Part shown: in pieces, positions 17,949 through 25,470 of the stretch
Position numbering within the stretch: the stretch's first letter is position 1
Layout of the letters: every line of letters starts with the position of its first letter
Assembly (NCBI GenBank): GCA_002067865.1
Contig: MVRC01000015.1
Coordinates: 1-64,000, forward strand
Direction of reading: 5' to 3'
Source of the DNA: Methanomassiliicoccales archaeon PtaU1.Bin124
GTDB taxonomy: Archaea > Thermoplasmatota > Thermoplasmata > Methanomassiliicoccales > UBA472
DNA length: 64,000 bases
Program-made: the position numbers and the translations under genes
The notes under the pieces: generated by a model
The model's database searches: none
What the model saw: only the letters and a program-made list of their open reading frames with translations
What the model was told of the DNA's origin: nothing

Positions 17949-19763
17949 ATGGACGAGAACGACCCGAACCAGATGGTGCTCGAGCTTCTCAAGGCCATGC
18001 TGGAGGGCAAGAACTCCAAGATCGAGGCGGCCCTCTGGAAGATCGAGGCGCTCCATTCCCCCGACCCGGTGAAGGAAGAGATCATCGAGGCGCTGCGCAG
18101 GCTGGGACAGGAGCAGGTGGCGGCATCGGAGTTCATCGGGGAGCTGGCCAAAGGCCATCTCGATGTCGAGGCGCCTCCTGCCATCGCCTCTCTGGGCAAT
18201 TACAAGCAGCTGCAGGCCAATCTGCGGCAGATCAACTGGATATTGGACCGCATCGCCGCCGGCGACTACGGCCATAGACTGGACTTCCTGGGTGATTTCG
18301 AGCGCACCATGAACCAGATGGTGGCCGCCCTGCGGGACAAGGACGAGCTGGAGAGCCGGCTGGAGAAGTCGGAGCTGATGTTCCGCACGGTGGTGGAGAC
18401 ATCGCCGACCACGATAACCATCACGGACCTGAACGGGAAGGTGCAGTTCATGAACCCCGCCGGCCTGGCCATGTGGGGCTACGAGATCGGGGAGGTCCTG
18501 GGCAGGGACATCACGGAATTCCTGGCGGACGACCGGGGCAGGAAGGAGATACTGAACATCGTGGACCGGACCGGCCGCTCGGAGCCGAAGGTGGCAGAGT
18601 TCCTCAGTCTGAAGAATAACGGGACGGAGTTCTGGATCGAGGCGCATGGCACCTTGATGAGCGACGAGACCGGCCGTCCCGACCGGATCATGTACCTGGT
18701 CTGGGACGTCGATTACCGCATGAGGCTGGAGAAGGCGCTGGAGGACAGCGAGAAGAGGTACCGCACCATGGTCGAGTCCTCCAGCTCGATGATCTTCATC
18801 CTCGACACTGACCTGAGCATCATCTACGGCAATCGCCAAGGCTATTTCACCCTGAACGACGGGTCTAACATGACCGGCTCGTCCATGACGACGTTCCTGG
18901 ACGACCATTCCACAGTCGACATGCTCAAGGCGCTATTGCGCAGCGGGGAGGGCGTGGTGATGACCAAGGACACGGTCATGACCACCCACGCCAGCATCCG
19001 CCTCTGGGTGCAGATGACGGCCCAGATCGTGCCGTTCGCGCAGGGGAAGGCCGTGTTCGTGTCGTGCAACGACATCACCAACCTGAAGCGCACCGAGGAC
19101 AAGCTGCGCTCCGCCACCAGGAAGCTCACTCTGCTGGGCAGCCTGACCCGCCACGACGTCATCAACTATCTCACCAGTTTGGAAGGCTACCTGGAACTGG
19201 CCCAGGTGCGCAACAAGGACGAGGCCATCGACAGGCACCTCAAGAAGGCCCGGCAGAGCGCCGCGAACATCCTGCACCAGATGGAGCTGACCCGCAACTA
19301 CCAGAACCTGGGCCTGATGGAGCCGGAATGGATCGACATCACGTCCGGCGTGCAGAAGGAGATGGCGGGGGTGGAGCTGGGCGATGTGAAGATCATCTCC
19401 TCGTTGCCGAACATGGAGGTGCTGGCCGACCCCATCATCCTCAGCTGCATCAAGAACGTGGTGCAGAACTCGCTGAAGCATGGCCAGAAGACCACCAAGG
19501 TGGAGTTCTCTTTCCTGGAGGAGGGGGAGAACGGGTTCCTCATCATCGAGGACGATGGCAAAGGCATACCAGCATCGCTCAAGGAGCAGATCTTCGAGTG
19601 GGGCTACAAGGGACGTACCGGACATGGCCTGCACTTCATCAGGGAAGCGCTCTCGGCCTCAGGCATGTGGATCAGGGAGAACGGGATCGAAGGGAAGGGC
19701 GCTCGTTTCGAGATCATCATTCCCAAAGAGAACTACCGCATTCTATCGCCTGGCTCTCAATGA
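17949..19763 (+). CDS. Double-PAS sensor histidine kinase
   Basis: A cytoplasmic kinase of 604 residues. It has an N-terminal helical region with a HAMP-like stretch around RIAAGDYGHRLDFLGDFERT (about 98-120), PAS 1 (about 135-255), PAS 2 (about 262-385), an H-box GSLTRHDVIN with His402, an N-box KNVVQNSLKHG, G1 EDDGKGIP and G2 GHGLHFI. It follows a V4R gene at 12 bases, so the pair may form a two-protein sensor. No receiver-domain partner is present. The 3' end overlaps the convergent cyclophilin-like gene by 7 bases. Confidence 0.87.
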   Translation: MDENDPNQMVLELLKAMLEGKNSKIEAALWKIEALHSPDPVKEEIIEALRRLGQEQVAASEFIGELAKGHLDVEAPPAIASLGNYKQLQANLRQINWILDRIAAGDYGHRLDFLGDFERTMNQMVAALRDKDELESRLEKSELMFRTVVETSPTTITITDLNGKVQFMNPAGLAMWGYEIGEVLGRDITEFLADDRGRKEILNIVDRTGRSEPKVAEFLSLKNNGTEFWIEAHGTLMSDETGRPDRIMYLVWDVDYRMRLEKALEDSEKRYRTMVESSSSMIFILDTDLSIIYGNRQGYFTLNDGSNMTGSSMTTFLDDHSTVDMLKALLRSGEGVVMTKDTVMTTHASIRLWVQMTAQIVPFAQGKAVFVSCNDITNLKRTEDKLRSATRKLTLLGSLTRHDVINYLTSLEGYLELAQVRNKDEAIDRHLKKARQSAANILHQMELTRNYQNLGLMEPEWIDITSGVQKEMAGVELGDVKIISSLPNMEVLADPIILSCIKNVVQNSLKHGQKTTKVEFSFLEEGENGFLIIEDDGKGIPASLKEQIFEWGYKGRTGHGLHFIREALSASGMWIRENGIEGKGARFEIIIPKENYRILSPGSQ

Positions 19764-20125
19764 GTGTCCAGTGTGACCTCGGTCCGGTCCAGCATCTCCT
19801 CTATGGCCTGGAGGTTAGATACCACCCGGCCGATCGGGGTGACCATGGAATACGCCTCGGGCGCGGTGCCCTTGCTGAACGGCGTCCTGCCAAAGAAGAT
19901 GCAGAACGCCTTTCCCTCGGGCCAGTAGGCCACCTCGCCCACCTCCATGACCTTCTTGCCATCGTGCAGCGGCATCTCCACCGGGATCTCGAAGTAGACC
20001 TCGCCGCCCCAGGTGCTGACCTCCTTGGTCAGGGGCAGCGCCAGATAGATGGCGTTCGACGTGTCCGACTCGTCCAGCTCGATCTCGACCGTCTCGTATC
20101 TGGTGCGCAGGAGGATGCGGTTCAT
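19757..20125 (-). CDS. Cyclophilin-like fold protein (PF04126 type)
   Basis: A 122-residue protein with NAIYLALPLTKEVSTWGGEVYFEIP, EVGEVAYWPEGKAFCIFFGRTP and a closing VTPIGRVVSNLQ. This is the pattern of the archaeal/Thermotoga cyclophilin-like family, which shares the cyclophilin barrel but lacks a demonstrated prolyl isomerase activity. It is a single gene, convergent with the kinase gene. Confidence 0.8.
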   Translation of the reverse strand: MNRILLRTRYETVEIELDESDTSNAIYLALPLTKEVSTWGGEVYFEIPVEMPLHDGKKVMEVGEVAYWPEGKAFCIFFGRTPFSKGTAPEAYSMVTPIGRVVSNLQAIEEMLDRTEVTLDTH

Positions 20126-20202
20126 GGTAGCAGCCTATTGTACGTCCCCGCTAGATGAATATTTTGGGTTGTGAAATCCGAGCAGAAAGATATTTATTCC
20201 GC

Positions 20203-20211
20203 GGGGGGGGG
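20203..20211 (+). repeat. Run of nine G residues upstream of a secreted-protein gene
   Basis: A G9 homopolymer follows a TATA-like GATATTTATT (20190-20198) and precedes the start of the next gene by about 30 bases. It lies between the promoter element and the predicted transcript start. Confidence 0.8.
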
Positions 20212-20240
20212 TGTAATGATAATCGGGGAAGGTCGTGTTC

Positions 20241-20789
20241 ATGAAGGCCATCGGTTACGTCGCAGTCATCGCAGTCATCGCTTGTGTCATAGGGGCGTCA
20301 TGCATCTCATTGGTGAACGGTAGTTCGGAGGATCAGAGGGCGCAGAAGGTCAGGGACCGCTTGGAAGTGGCCACCCAGGATTATCTTGGATACGCCCTGA
20401 GTCCAGACGGCATCTCCTCCAGCGTCGATCATAACGTGGGACAGGCATATTTCTTCTCCGTACATGAGGACGGTTCCGTCCCTATCCCGGTGGACTCTAG
20501 CATGGTCGGTTTCGTCCTGGTCATCGGCTCAGATACCTATCGAAGCCCCAAATCCACACTTTTCGATCCTGCCAATGATTGGATGGGCACCGATGGCGAA
20601 GGGTCCTCCTGCGGCAGCTGGTCCTCGGCCCAGATCGTGACGTCCAAGCAGGTCTGGAAGATCGATGACGGGAAGGACCACTGGAACGGTACCTGGAGGC
20701 TCGATGTGACGCATCTCCTGCCAGGAGACTCGGTCTATGTCCTGGTGACCCCGATCCTCTGGTACGATATGGCGCAGATGCCGAAGTGA
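20241..20789 (+). CDS. Exported or membrane-anchored protein of unknown function
   Basis: A 182-residue protein with an N-terminal hydrophobic helix (AIGYVAVIAVIACVIGASC, residues 3-21) that should act as a signal or anchor. The remainder is polar, with Ser- and Trp-rich stretches (DGEGSSCGSWSS, KDHWNGTWRLDVTHLLPGD) typical of an extracellular beta domain. Cys21 sits after a hydrophobic stretch and could in principle be lipid-modified. I do not recognise a family. ATG 20241 follows GGAAGG; GTG 20235 would add two residues. Confidence 0.65.
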   Translation: MKAIGYVAVIAVIACVIGASCISLVNGSSEDQRAQKVRDRLEVATQDYLGYALSPDGISSSVDHNVGQAYFFSVHEDGSVPIPVDSSMVGFVLVIGSDTYRSPKSTLFDPANDWMGTDGEGSSCGSWSSAQIVTSKQVWKIDDGKDHWNGTWRLDVTHLLPGDSVYVLVTPILWYDMAQMPK

Positions 20790-20799
20790 CCTGTTCAGT

Positions 20800-23700
20800 T
20801 CACTCCTTCTTCTGCCCGCCCCTCTGCAGCCGCTTCGGGGCCCACCAGTTCCATTTTCCCATCAGGGACATGATGGCCGGCACCAGGTATGTCCTGACGA
20901 CCACAGCGTCCAGTACTATGGCGATCATCAGGGCCATGCCGAACTGCATTAGCATGGGATTTCCAGTAAGCAACAACGAGCCGAACGCGGAGGCCATGAT
21001 GACCCCGCAGGCGGTGATGATCCCTCCAGTCTGGAGCATGCTGTGCTCGATGGCCTCGTTGGTCGTCATGCCCTTATGCACCTCTTCCCGGATGCGGGTG
21101 GACAGCAGGACGTCATAGTCCATGCCCAGCCCCAGGCAGACCACGATGAGGATGAGCGGCACCAGGAAGTTGAGGTGCATCCCCATCCACATCTCGAACA
21201 CGATGGCGGTGATGGCCACGGTCCAGGAGATGCTAAGCAGGATGGTCAGCAATGAGCGCAGCGGGTTGAGCACGGAGCCGAGCACCAGCAGCAGCACGAT
21301 GTAGATGAGCAGCATGGCGATGGCGATGATGTTGAGGAAATCGGACGTGGTGGTCGTGGCCACGTCATAGATGGTCGCAGTTCCGCCACCCACATAGGCG
21401 GCCGTGATGTCCGGCTGCTGGTCGTTGACCGTGTTGGCGATGGACCGGATCTCCTTGATGCTGTCGATGGTGTGGGCGGTGAACGGGTCCTCCTGGAACA
21501 CGATGAGCACGAGGGCGCTGTCGTTCCCCTCGCCCACCATGCGCTGCATGACGGCCAGGCACGCGGCCGCCTGCACGGTGTACTCATGGCTCAGGTTGGC
21601 GTAGTCCACCGTCTGGCCGTACGGCCGGGTGGCGCTCAGCAGCATGGAGACCCCGCTGATGTTGCCGAGACGTTTGGACATGGCCTCGACGGCGTTCAAC
21701 ATGGTGATGTTCCAGCTGCCGTCGGCGTTGTAGAGGGAACCGGACATCTGCAGGCCGATCGAGGTGGGCTGGATCATGCCGCCCCCGAACGTCGCCTCCA
21801 TCGTCTCTATGCCTGATTTCGATTCGCTGTCCGGCATGGACTCGATGAGGTCGAAGGAGGTCGGGGTGGTGGCCATGACGTAGACCGCCGGTATCGAAAT
21901 GACGATCGCCGCCACCAGCAGGACCTTGGCGTGCTTGATCGAGTTATGCGCGGCGTGCTTGAAGTAGCGCTGTCCCAGCTGCGATTGCGGCTTGATGCCC
22001 TTAGATGGCCAGAACAGCTTGTCCCCGAAGATGTGCAGCAGGGCCGGGACGAGGGTCAGGGAGATCATCAGAGCCAGTACGATGCCGATGACCATGGTGC
22101 CGAACGATTTGATGGTGTCGAGGCTGGCCAGGAACAGCGAGCCGAAGCCGATCATGACGGTGGCGCCGCTGGTGGCGACCGTCTCGCCGGCCCAGGTGAC
22201 CGCCTCCTGCACCGCCTCGTCCTTCTCCTTTCCCGCCCTTCTCTCCTCCCTGTACCGGGAGAGCATGAAGATGCAGTAATCGCAGCCTGCCCCGAGGCTG
22301 GCGGTGATCATCAGCGTGATCACCAGGAAGTTGACGCTGAAGACATAGGTGGCGATCAGATAGACCGCCGCAAAGCTGATGCCCAGCCCCATGCCGATGA
22401 CCGATGGCGGCAGGGCGGCCGCCAGCAGCGAGTTGAAGAACAGCCCGATGAGGATCAGGATGAGTATGATGGCCACCGGGTCGACGATCTCCAGGTCCTT
22501 GGAGAGCGCGGCCTCCTGGTCGTAGGTCATGGGGTCCAGGCCGGTCACGTAATGTTCCACGTTCGGCTGGGCGGAGAGCTCTTCGCCGACTATCTGGCGG
22601 ATGAGCGAGACGTAACCGGTCCCGCTGGTGTACTTCCCATCCACGCTGTATCCGATCATGATGATGGTCGAGTCGTTCCCGTCATCCACCAGCATGAGCG
22701 GGATGAGCGGCAGCATGGGCAGCGGATACTCATCGACGGTGGAGTTCTGCACCAGCTTTGCCGCCAGTGCGTCCACTTCAGTGCTGTTCGGATTGTCCCC
22801 CAGGTCGATGATCTCCTGCACCAGCCAGGGCTGGGTGCTCGTGTAGTTGGACAGGAACGTCAGGGTGAGCGACCTTATCGTGGCCAGGTCCAGTCTCCGT
22901 TCCCATCCCAGCTGGAAGTAGAAGACGTCGATCAGCTCCTTGACCGGGGAGCCAGCAGCATCCGAGGTGACATTGGCCGCCTGGTCGCCGTAGCTGCGGA
23001 ACTGCGTTACCGACGGGGCCGATGCGGAGCCGTTCCACAGATTGTAGAACGTGCCATAGTACAGCAGGACGTCATCCTTGATCTCTGTCGGTACCTGGTC
23101 CAGCACAATCTCCAGCATGGAGTCGAAGGCGACCTCGTTGTATTGCGAGATACGATGGAAGTCCTGGTAATCGTTCAGGCTGAAGTTGGCATGGGCCAGC
23201 TCGATGTAGATCAGGCTGATTATGTGCAGCCTCTGCATCACCTGATCGCGGAACAATGGATATGACGATTCCATGGCCTCTTCCAGGCGGTCCGCAGGAT
23301 GCAGGTTGAAAAGCGGGTCGGCCGAGGTGGAGTTCCAGGCGTTCGTGAAGTCGTCCAGGTAGAGCCAGAGCAGTTCCTCCTCGGTACTGTTCAGCGAGGT
23401 ACGGTGAGAAATGACGTCCTGAACCCAGAGCCTGGTGTCGTTGTACGCATAGGAATCGATCTGGGTGATCGTCCTGCCGGTCTGGTTCTCTGCTAGCCAG
23501 TTATCATAATAATGCTGGGGAAGGTCGTATACGATCAGAAGGGCGTCCTCGGTGTTGTTGAACGAGTCCCAGTACAGCAGCGGTACCTCGAACAGCATCA
23601 ATGGGAGCGCAACCGAGTAGTTATCGGCGGCGGAGTATAGCGGCCCGATCTGGTCGATGTAGACCTGGGTGTAGAGGTAGATGGACGAATAGAGGGAAGT

Positions 23701-24003
23701 GATGGTGACGTTCGCATTGATCTTCCCATCGGTCTTGGCCTTCTGGATACGTTCGGTCATGTTCTCGATGGAGTACTTGATGCTGTCCTCGAAGATCGAG
23801 CCGTCCGTGTTCTTGAGCAGGATGATGGTGCTGCTGCCCTGGGCGGTCGATCCTCCGAAGTTCTCGTTGATGTAGCGCTGGGCCACCTCGGACGGCAGGT
23901 CGTTGACGCCGGAGGCGTCGATGTTATAGTTGACCGCCTTGGTGACCATCGGGGCCAAAGGAAGTGCGGCCAGCAGCGCCAAGATCCATGCCACGACGAT
24001 CAA
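20800..24003 (-). CDS. RND/MMPL-family membrane exporter
   Basis: A protein of at least 1067 residues with the RND layout: one membrane helix, a large extracytoplasmic domain rich in NxS/T sequons (about 20-480), five or six helices (about 510-700), a second extracytoplasmic domain (about 720-880), and a final helix group. GAGCDYCIFMLSRYREE and GLGMDYDVLLSTRIREE are the paired RND motif D/F sequences with the proton-relay Asp. Substrates may be lipids or hydrophobic compounds. The only in-frame standard start is TTG 24003, but the homologous frame (FERLGKFITRHSK) extends upstream; see the finding on its start. Confidence 0.85.
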   Translation of the reverse strand: MIVVAWILALLAALPLAPMVTKAVNYNIDASGVNDLPSEVAQRYINENFGGSTAQGSSTIILLKNTDGSIFEDSIKYSIENMTERIQKAKTDGKINANVTITSLYSSIYLYTQVYIDQIGPLYSAADNYSVALPLMLFEVPLLYWDSFNNTEDALLIVYDLPQHYYDNWLAENQTGRTITQIDSYAYNDTRLWVQDVISHRTSLNSTEEELLWLYLDDFTNAWNSTSADPLFNLHPADRLEEAMESSYPLFRDQVMQRLHIISLIYIELAHANFSLNDYQDFHRISQYNEVAFDSMLEIVLDQVPTEIKDDVLLYYGTFYNLWNGSASAPSVTQFRSYGDQAANVTSDAAGSPVKELIDVFYFQLGWERRLDLATIRSLTLTFLSNYTSTQPWLVQEIIDLGDNPNSTEVDALAAKLVQNSTVDEYPLPMLPLIPLMLVDDGNDSTIIMIGYSVDGKYTSGTGYVSLIRQIVGEELSAQPNVEHYVTGLDPMTYDQEAALSKDLEIVDPVAIILILILIGLFFNSLLAAALPPSVIGMGLGISFAAVYLIATYVFSVNFLVITLMITASLGAGCDYCIFMLSRYREERRAGKEKDEAVQEAVTWAGETVATSGATVMIGFGSLFLASLDTIKSFGTMVIGIVLALMISLTLVPALLHIFGDKLFWPSKGIKPQSQLGQRYFKHAAHNSIKHAKVLLVAAIVISIPAVYVMATTPTSFDLIESMPDSESKSGIETMEATFGGGMIQPTSIGLQMSGSLYNADGSWNITMLNAVEAMSKRLGNISGVSMLLSATRPYGQTVDYANLSHEYTVQAAACLAVMQRMVGEGNDSALVLIVFQEDPFTAHTIDSIKEIRSIANTVNDQQPDITAAYVGGGTATIYDVATTTTSDFLNIIAIAMLLIYIVLLLVLGSVLNPLRSLLTILLSISWTVAITAIVFEMWMGMHLNFLVPLILIVVCLGLGMDYDVLLSTRIREEVHKGMTTNEAIEHSMLQTGGIITACGVIMASAFGSLLLTGNPMLMQFGMALMIAIVLDAVVVRTYLVPAIMSLMGKWNWWAPKRLQRGGQKKE

Positions 24004-24157
24004 TTTGCTATGCCTGGTGATGAACTTGCCCAGTCGCTCGAACGGATTGACGAATATCCCCCCGGATTCCCACTGGATGCCGGTAATGATTACATGAACC
24101 CTGCGTTCCTGATATCTGCAGGGAAAAGTGCAGGACGGGGCGGGCGATAGAACGCCT

Positions 24158-24187
24158 TAATAAATAATAAAAAAATATAAATTAAAA
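24158..24187 (-). terminator. T-rich terminator after ilvC and promoter region of the RND gene
   Basis: On the minus strand this stretch is almost all T and A (TTTTAATTTATATTTTTTTA, then TTATTTATTAA). It follows the ilvC stop at 24204 directly, as archaeal oligo-T terminators do. The same AT-rich block could also supply the TATA box for the RND gene. Confidence 0.55.
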
Positions 24188-24203
24188 GGAATGGGTTAGG
24201 GCC

Positions 24204-25367
24204 TTACTTCTTGGCCTTCTTTGCAGCAGGCTTCTTGGCGGCTGGCTTCTTCGCCGGTGCCTTCTTGGCAGCGACCTTCTTGGCCGGGGACTTGACCGCG
24301 GCCTTCTTCGGGGCGGCCTTCTTTGCCGCCGGCTTCTTGGCGGCAGCCTTCTTCTTGGCCGGGGCCTTCTTGGCCTTCGTTCCACCGATCTCGAAGAGCG
24401 AACGGATCTCCTTGCCAACGACCTCGATCTGGCTGGTGGCCTCGGCCTTCTCCATCTTCTCCAGGCCCTTCATGCCGGACTTGGCGTCGGCCATCCACTC
24501 CTTGGCGAACTTGCCCTGCTGGATCTCCTTCAGCATCTTGGTCATCTCCTTGCGGGTGGATTCAGTGATGAGCCTCTCCCTACGGCTCAGGCCACCGTAC
24601 TCGGCGGTGTTGGACACGTTGGTCCACATGTGCATCATGCCGCCCCTCTGGATCAGGTCAACGATGAGCTTGACCTCATGCAGGCATTCGAAGTAGGCGA
24701 TCTCCGGCTGGTACCCGGCCTTGACCAGGGTGTCGAAGCCAGCCTCGATCAGGGCGGTCACTCCGCCGCACAGGACGGCCTGCTCGCCGAACAGGTCCGA
24801 GGTCGCCTCCTCGTAGAAGGTGGTCTCGATGACGCCAGCCTTGGTCGCGCCGATGCCCTTCGCCAGGGCCAGGGCGATCTTCTTGGCGTTCTTGCTGGCG
24901 TCCTTCTCCACCGCGATGAGCGCTGGCACGCCGAACCCTTCCACGAAGGTCTGGCGCACCATCGGGCCAGGGGACTTCGGTGCCATCATGATGATGTCCA
25001 CGTTGGCTGGCGGCTTGATCTCCTTGAAGTTGATGCTGAACCCGTGAGCGAAGTCCAGCGCTGCGCCGGCCTTCAGGTTGGGGGCGACATCCTTGGCGTA
25101 AACGGCTCCCTGGACCTCGTCCGGGAGGAGGATCATGACCACATCGGCGTCCTTCACCGCATCGGCCACCTCGGCCACCTTCATACCGTTCTTCTTGGCC
25201 TCGTTCCAGGACTTGCCGTTCTTCCTCAGTCCCACGACCACGTTCAGGCCGGAATCCTGCAGGCACATCGACTGGGCCTTGCCCTGGCTTCCGAACCCGA
25301 GCACCGCGATCTTCTTTCCCTTCAGCACCTTCAGGTCTGCATCAGAATCGTGATAGATCTTTGCCAT
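24204..25367 (-). CDS. ilvC: Ketol-acid reductoisomerase with a histone-H1-like C-terminal tail
   Basis: A class I ketol-acid reductoisomerase making dihydroxy acids for Val, Leu and Ile. Residues 1-329 are a complete enzyme: GKKIAVLGFGSQGKAQSMCL is the NADPH-binding motif and LIEAGFDTLVKAGYQPEIAYFE the catalytic helical region. A further 58 residues (330-387) consist of 25 Lys, 22 Ala, 7 Pro and 4 others in AAKKPAAKK-type repeats. Normal enzymes end near 330. ATG 25367 is preceded by GTGAGGT. A TATATA box lies at 25419-25424, so ilvC has its own promoter downstream of the ilvB pair. Confidence 0.93.
   Translation of the reverse strand: MAKIYHDSDADLKVLKGKKIAVLGFGSQGKAQSMCLQDSGLNVVVGLRKNGKSWNEAKKNGMKVAEVADAVKDADVVMILLPDEVQGAVYAKDVAPNLKAGAALDFAHGFSINFKEIKPPANVDIIMMAPKSPGPMVRQTFVEGFGVPALIAVEKDASKNAKKIALALAKGIGATKAGVIETTFYEEATSDLFGEQAVLCGGVTALIEAGFDTLVKAGYQPEIAYFECLHEVKLIVDLIQRGGMMHMWTNVSNTAEYGGLSRRERLITESTRKEMTKMLKEIQQGKFAKEWMADAKSGMKGLEKMEKAEATSQIEVVGKEIRSLFEIGGTKAKKAPAKKKAAAKKPAAKKAAPKKAAVKSPAKKVAAKKAPAKKPAAKKPAAKKAKK
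24207..24380 (-). repeat. Lys/Ala/Pro repeat tail of IlvC
   Basis: This segment codes for residues 330-387 of ilvC and is made of imperfect repeats of the unit (A/P)AKK(P/A)A. The DNA repeats follow the protein repeats, with GCCTTCTTGG-type units on the plus strand. Confidence 0.85.
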
Positions 25368-25418
25368 TTATTTCAACCTCACAATTAAATCGGAATGATA
25401 ACGCAATCCCATTTCTTC

Positions 25419-25424
25419 TATATA
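25419..25424 (-). promoter_or_regulatory. TATA box of ilvC
   Basis: TATATA (minus strand GGTATATAGAA) predicts transcription near 25396 and a leader of about 28 bases that contains the ribosome site GTGAGGT. I found no Val/Leu-rich ORF or hairpin in this leader, unlike the two ilvB leaders. Confidence 0.55.
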
Positions 25425-25470
25425 CCGTTGTTCGTCCAGTCCCATTTTTCGAACAGTAATGGTCCCACTC

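Noticed and set aside
21931-23265. A 444-codon open frame on the plus strand inside the RND gene, and a similar 489-codon frame at 5545-7014 on the minus strand
   Set aside because: They lie antisense to well-supported genes, have low-complexity His/Asp/Arg-rich translations typical of antisense GC-rich frames, and show no domain.
24207-24380. The Lys/Ala tail of IlvC as a separate histone-like gene or a frameshift artefact
   Set aside because: The tail is in frame with the enzyme, with no internal start plus ribosome site and no stop between; the repeats keep frame throughout.
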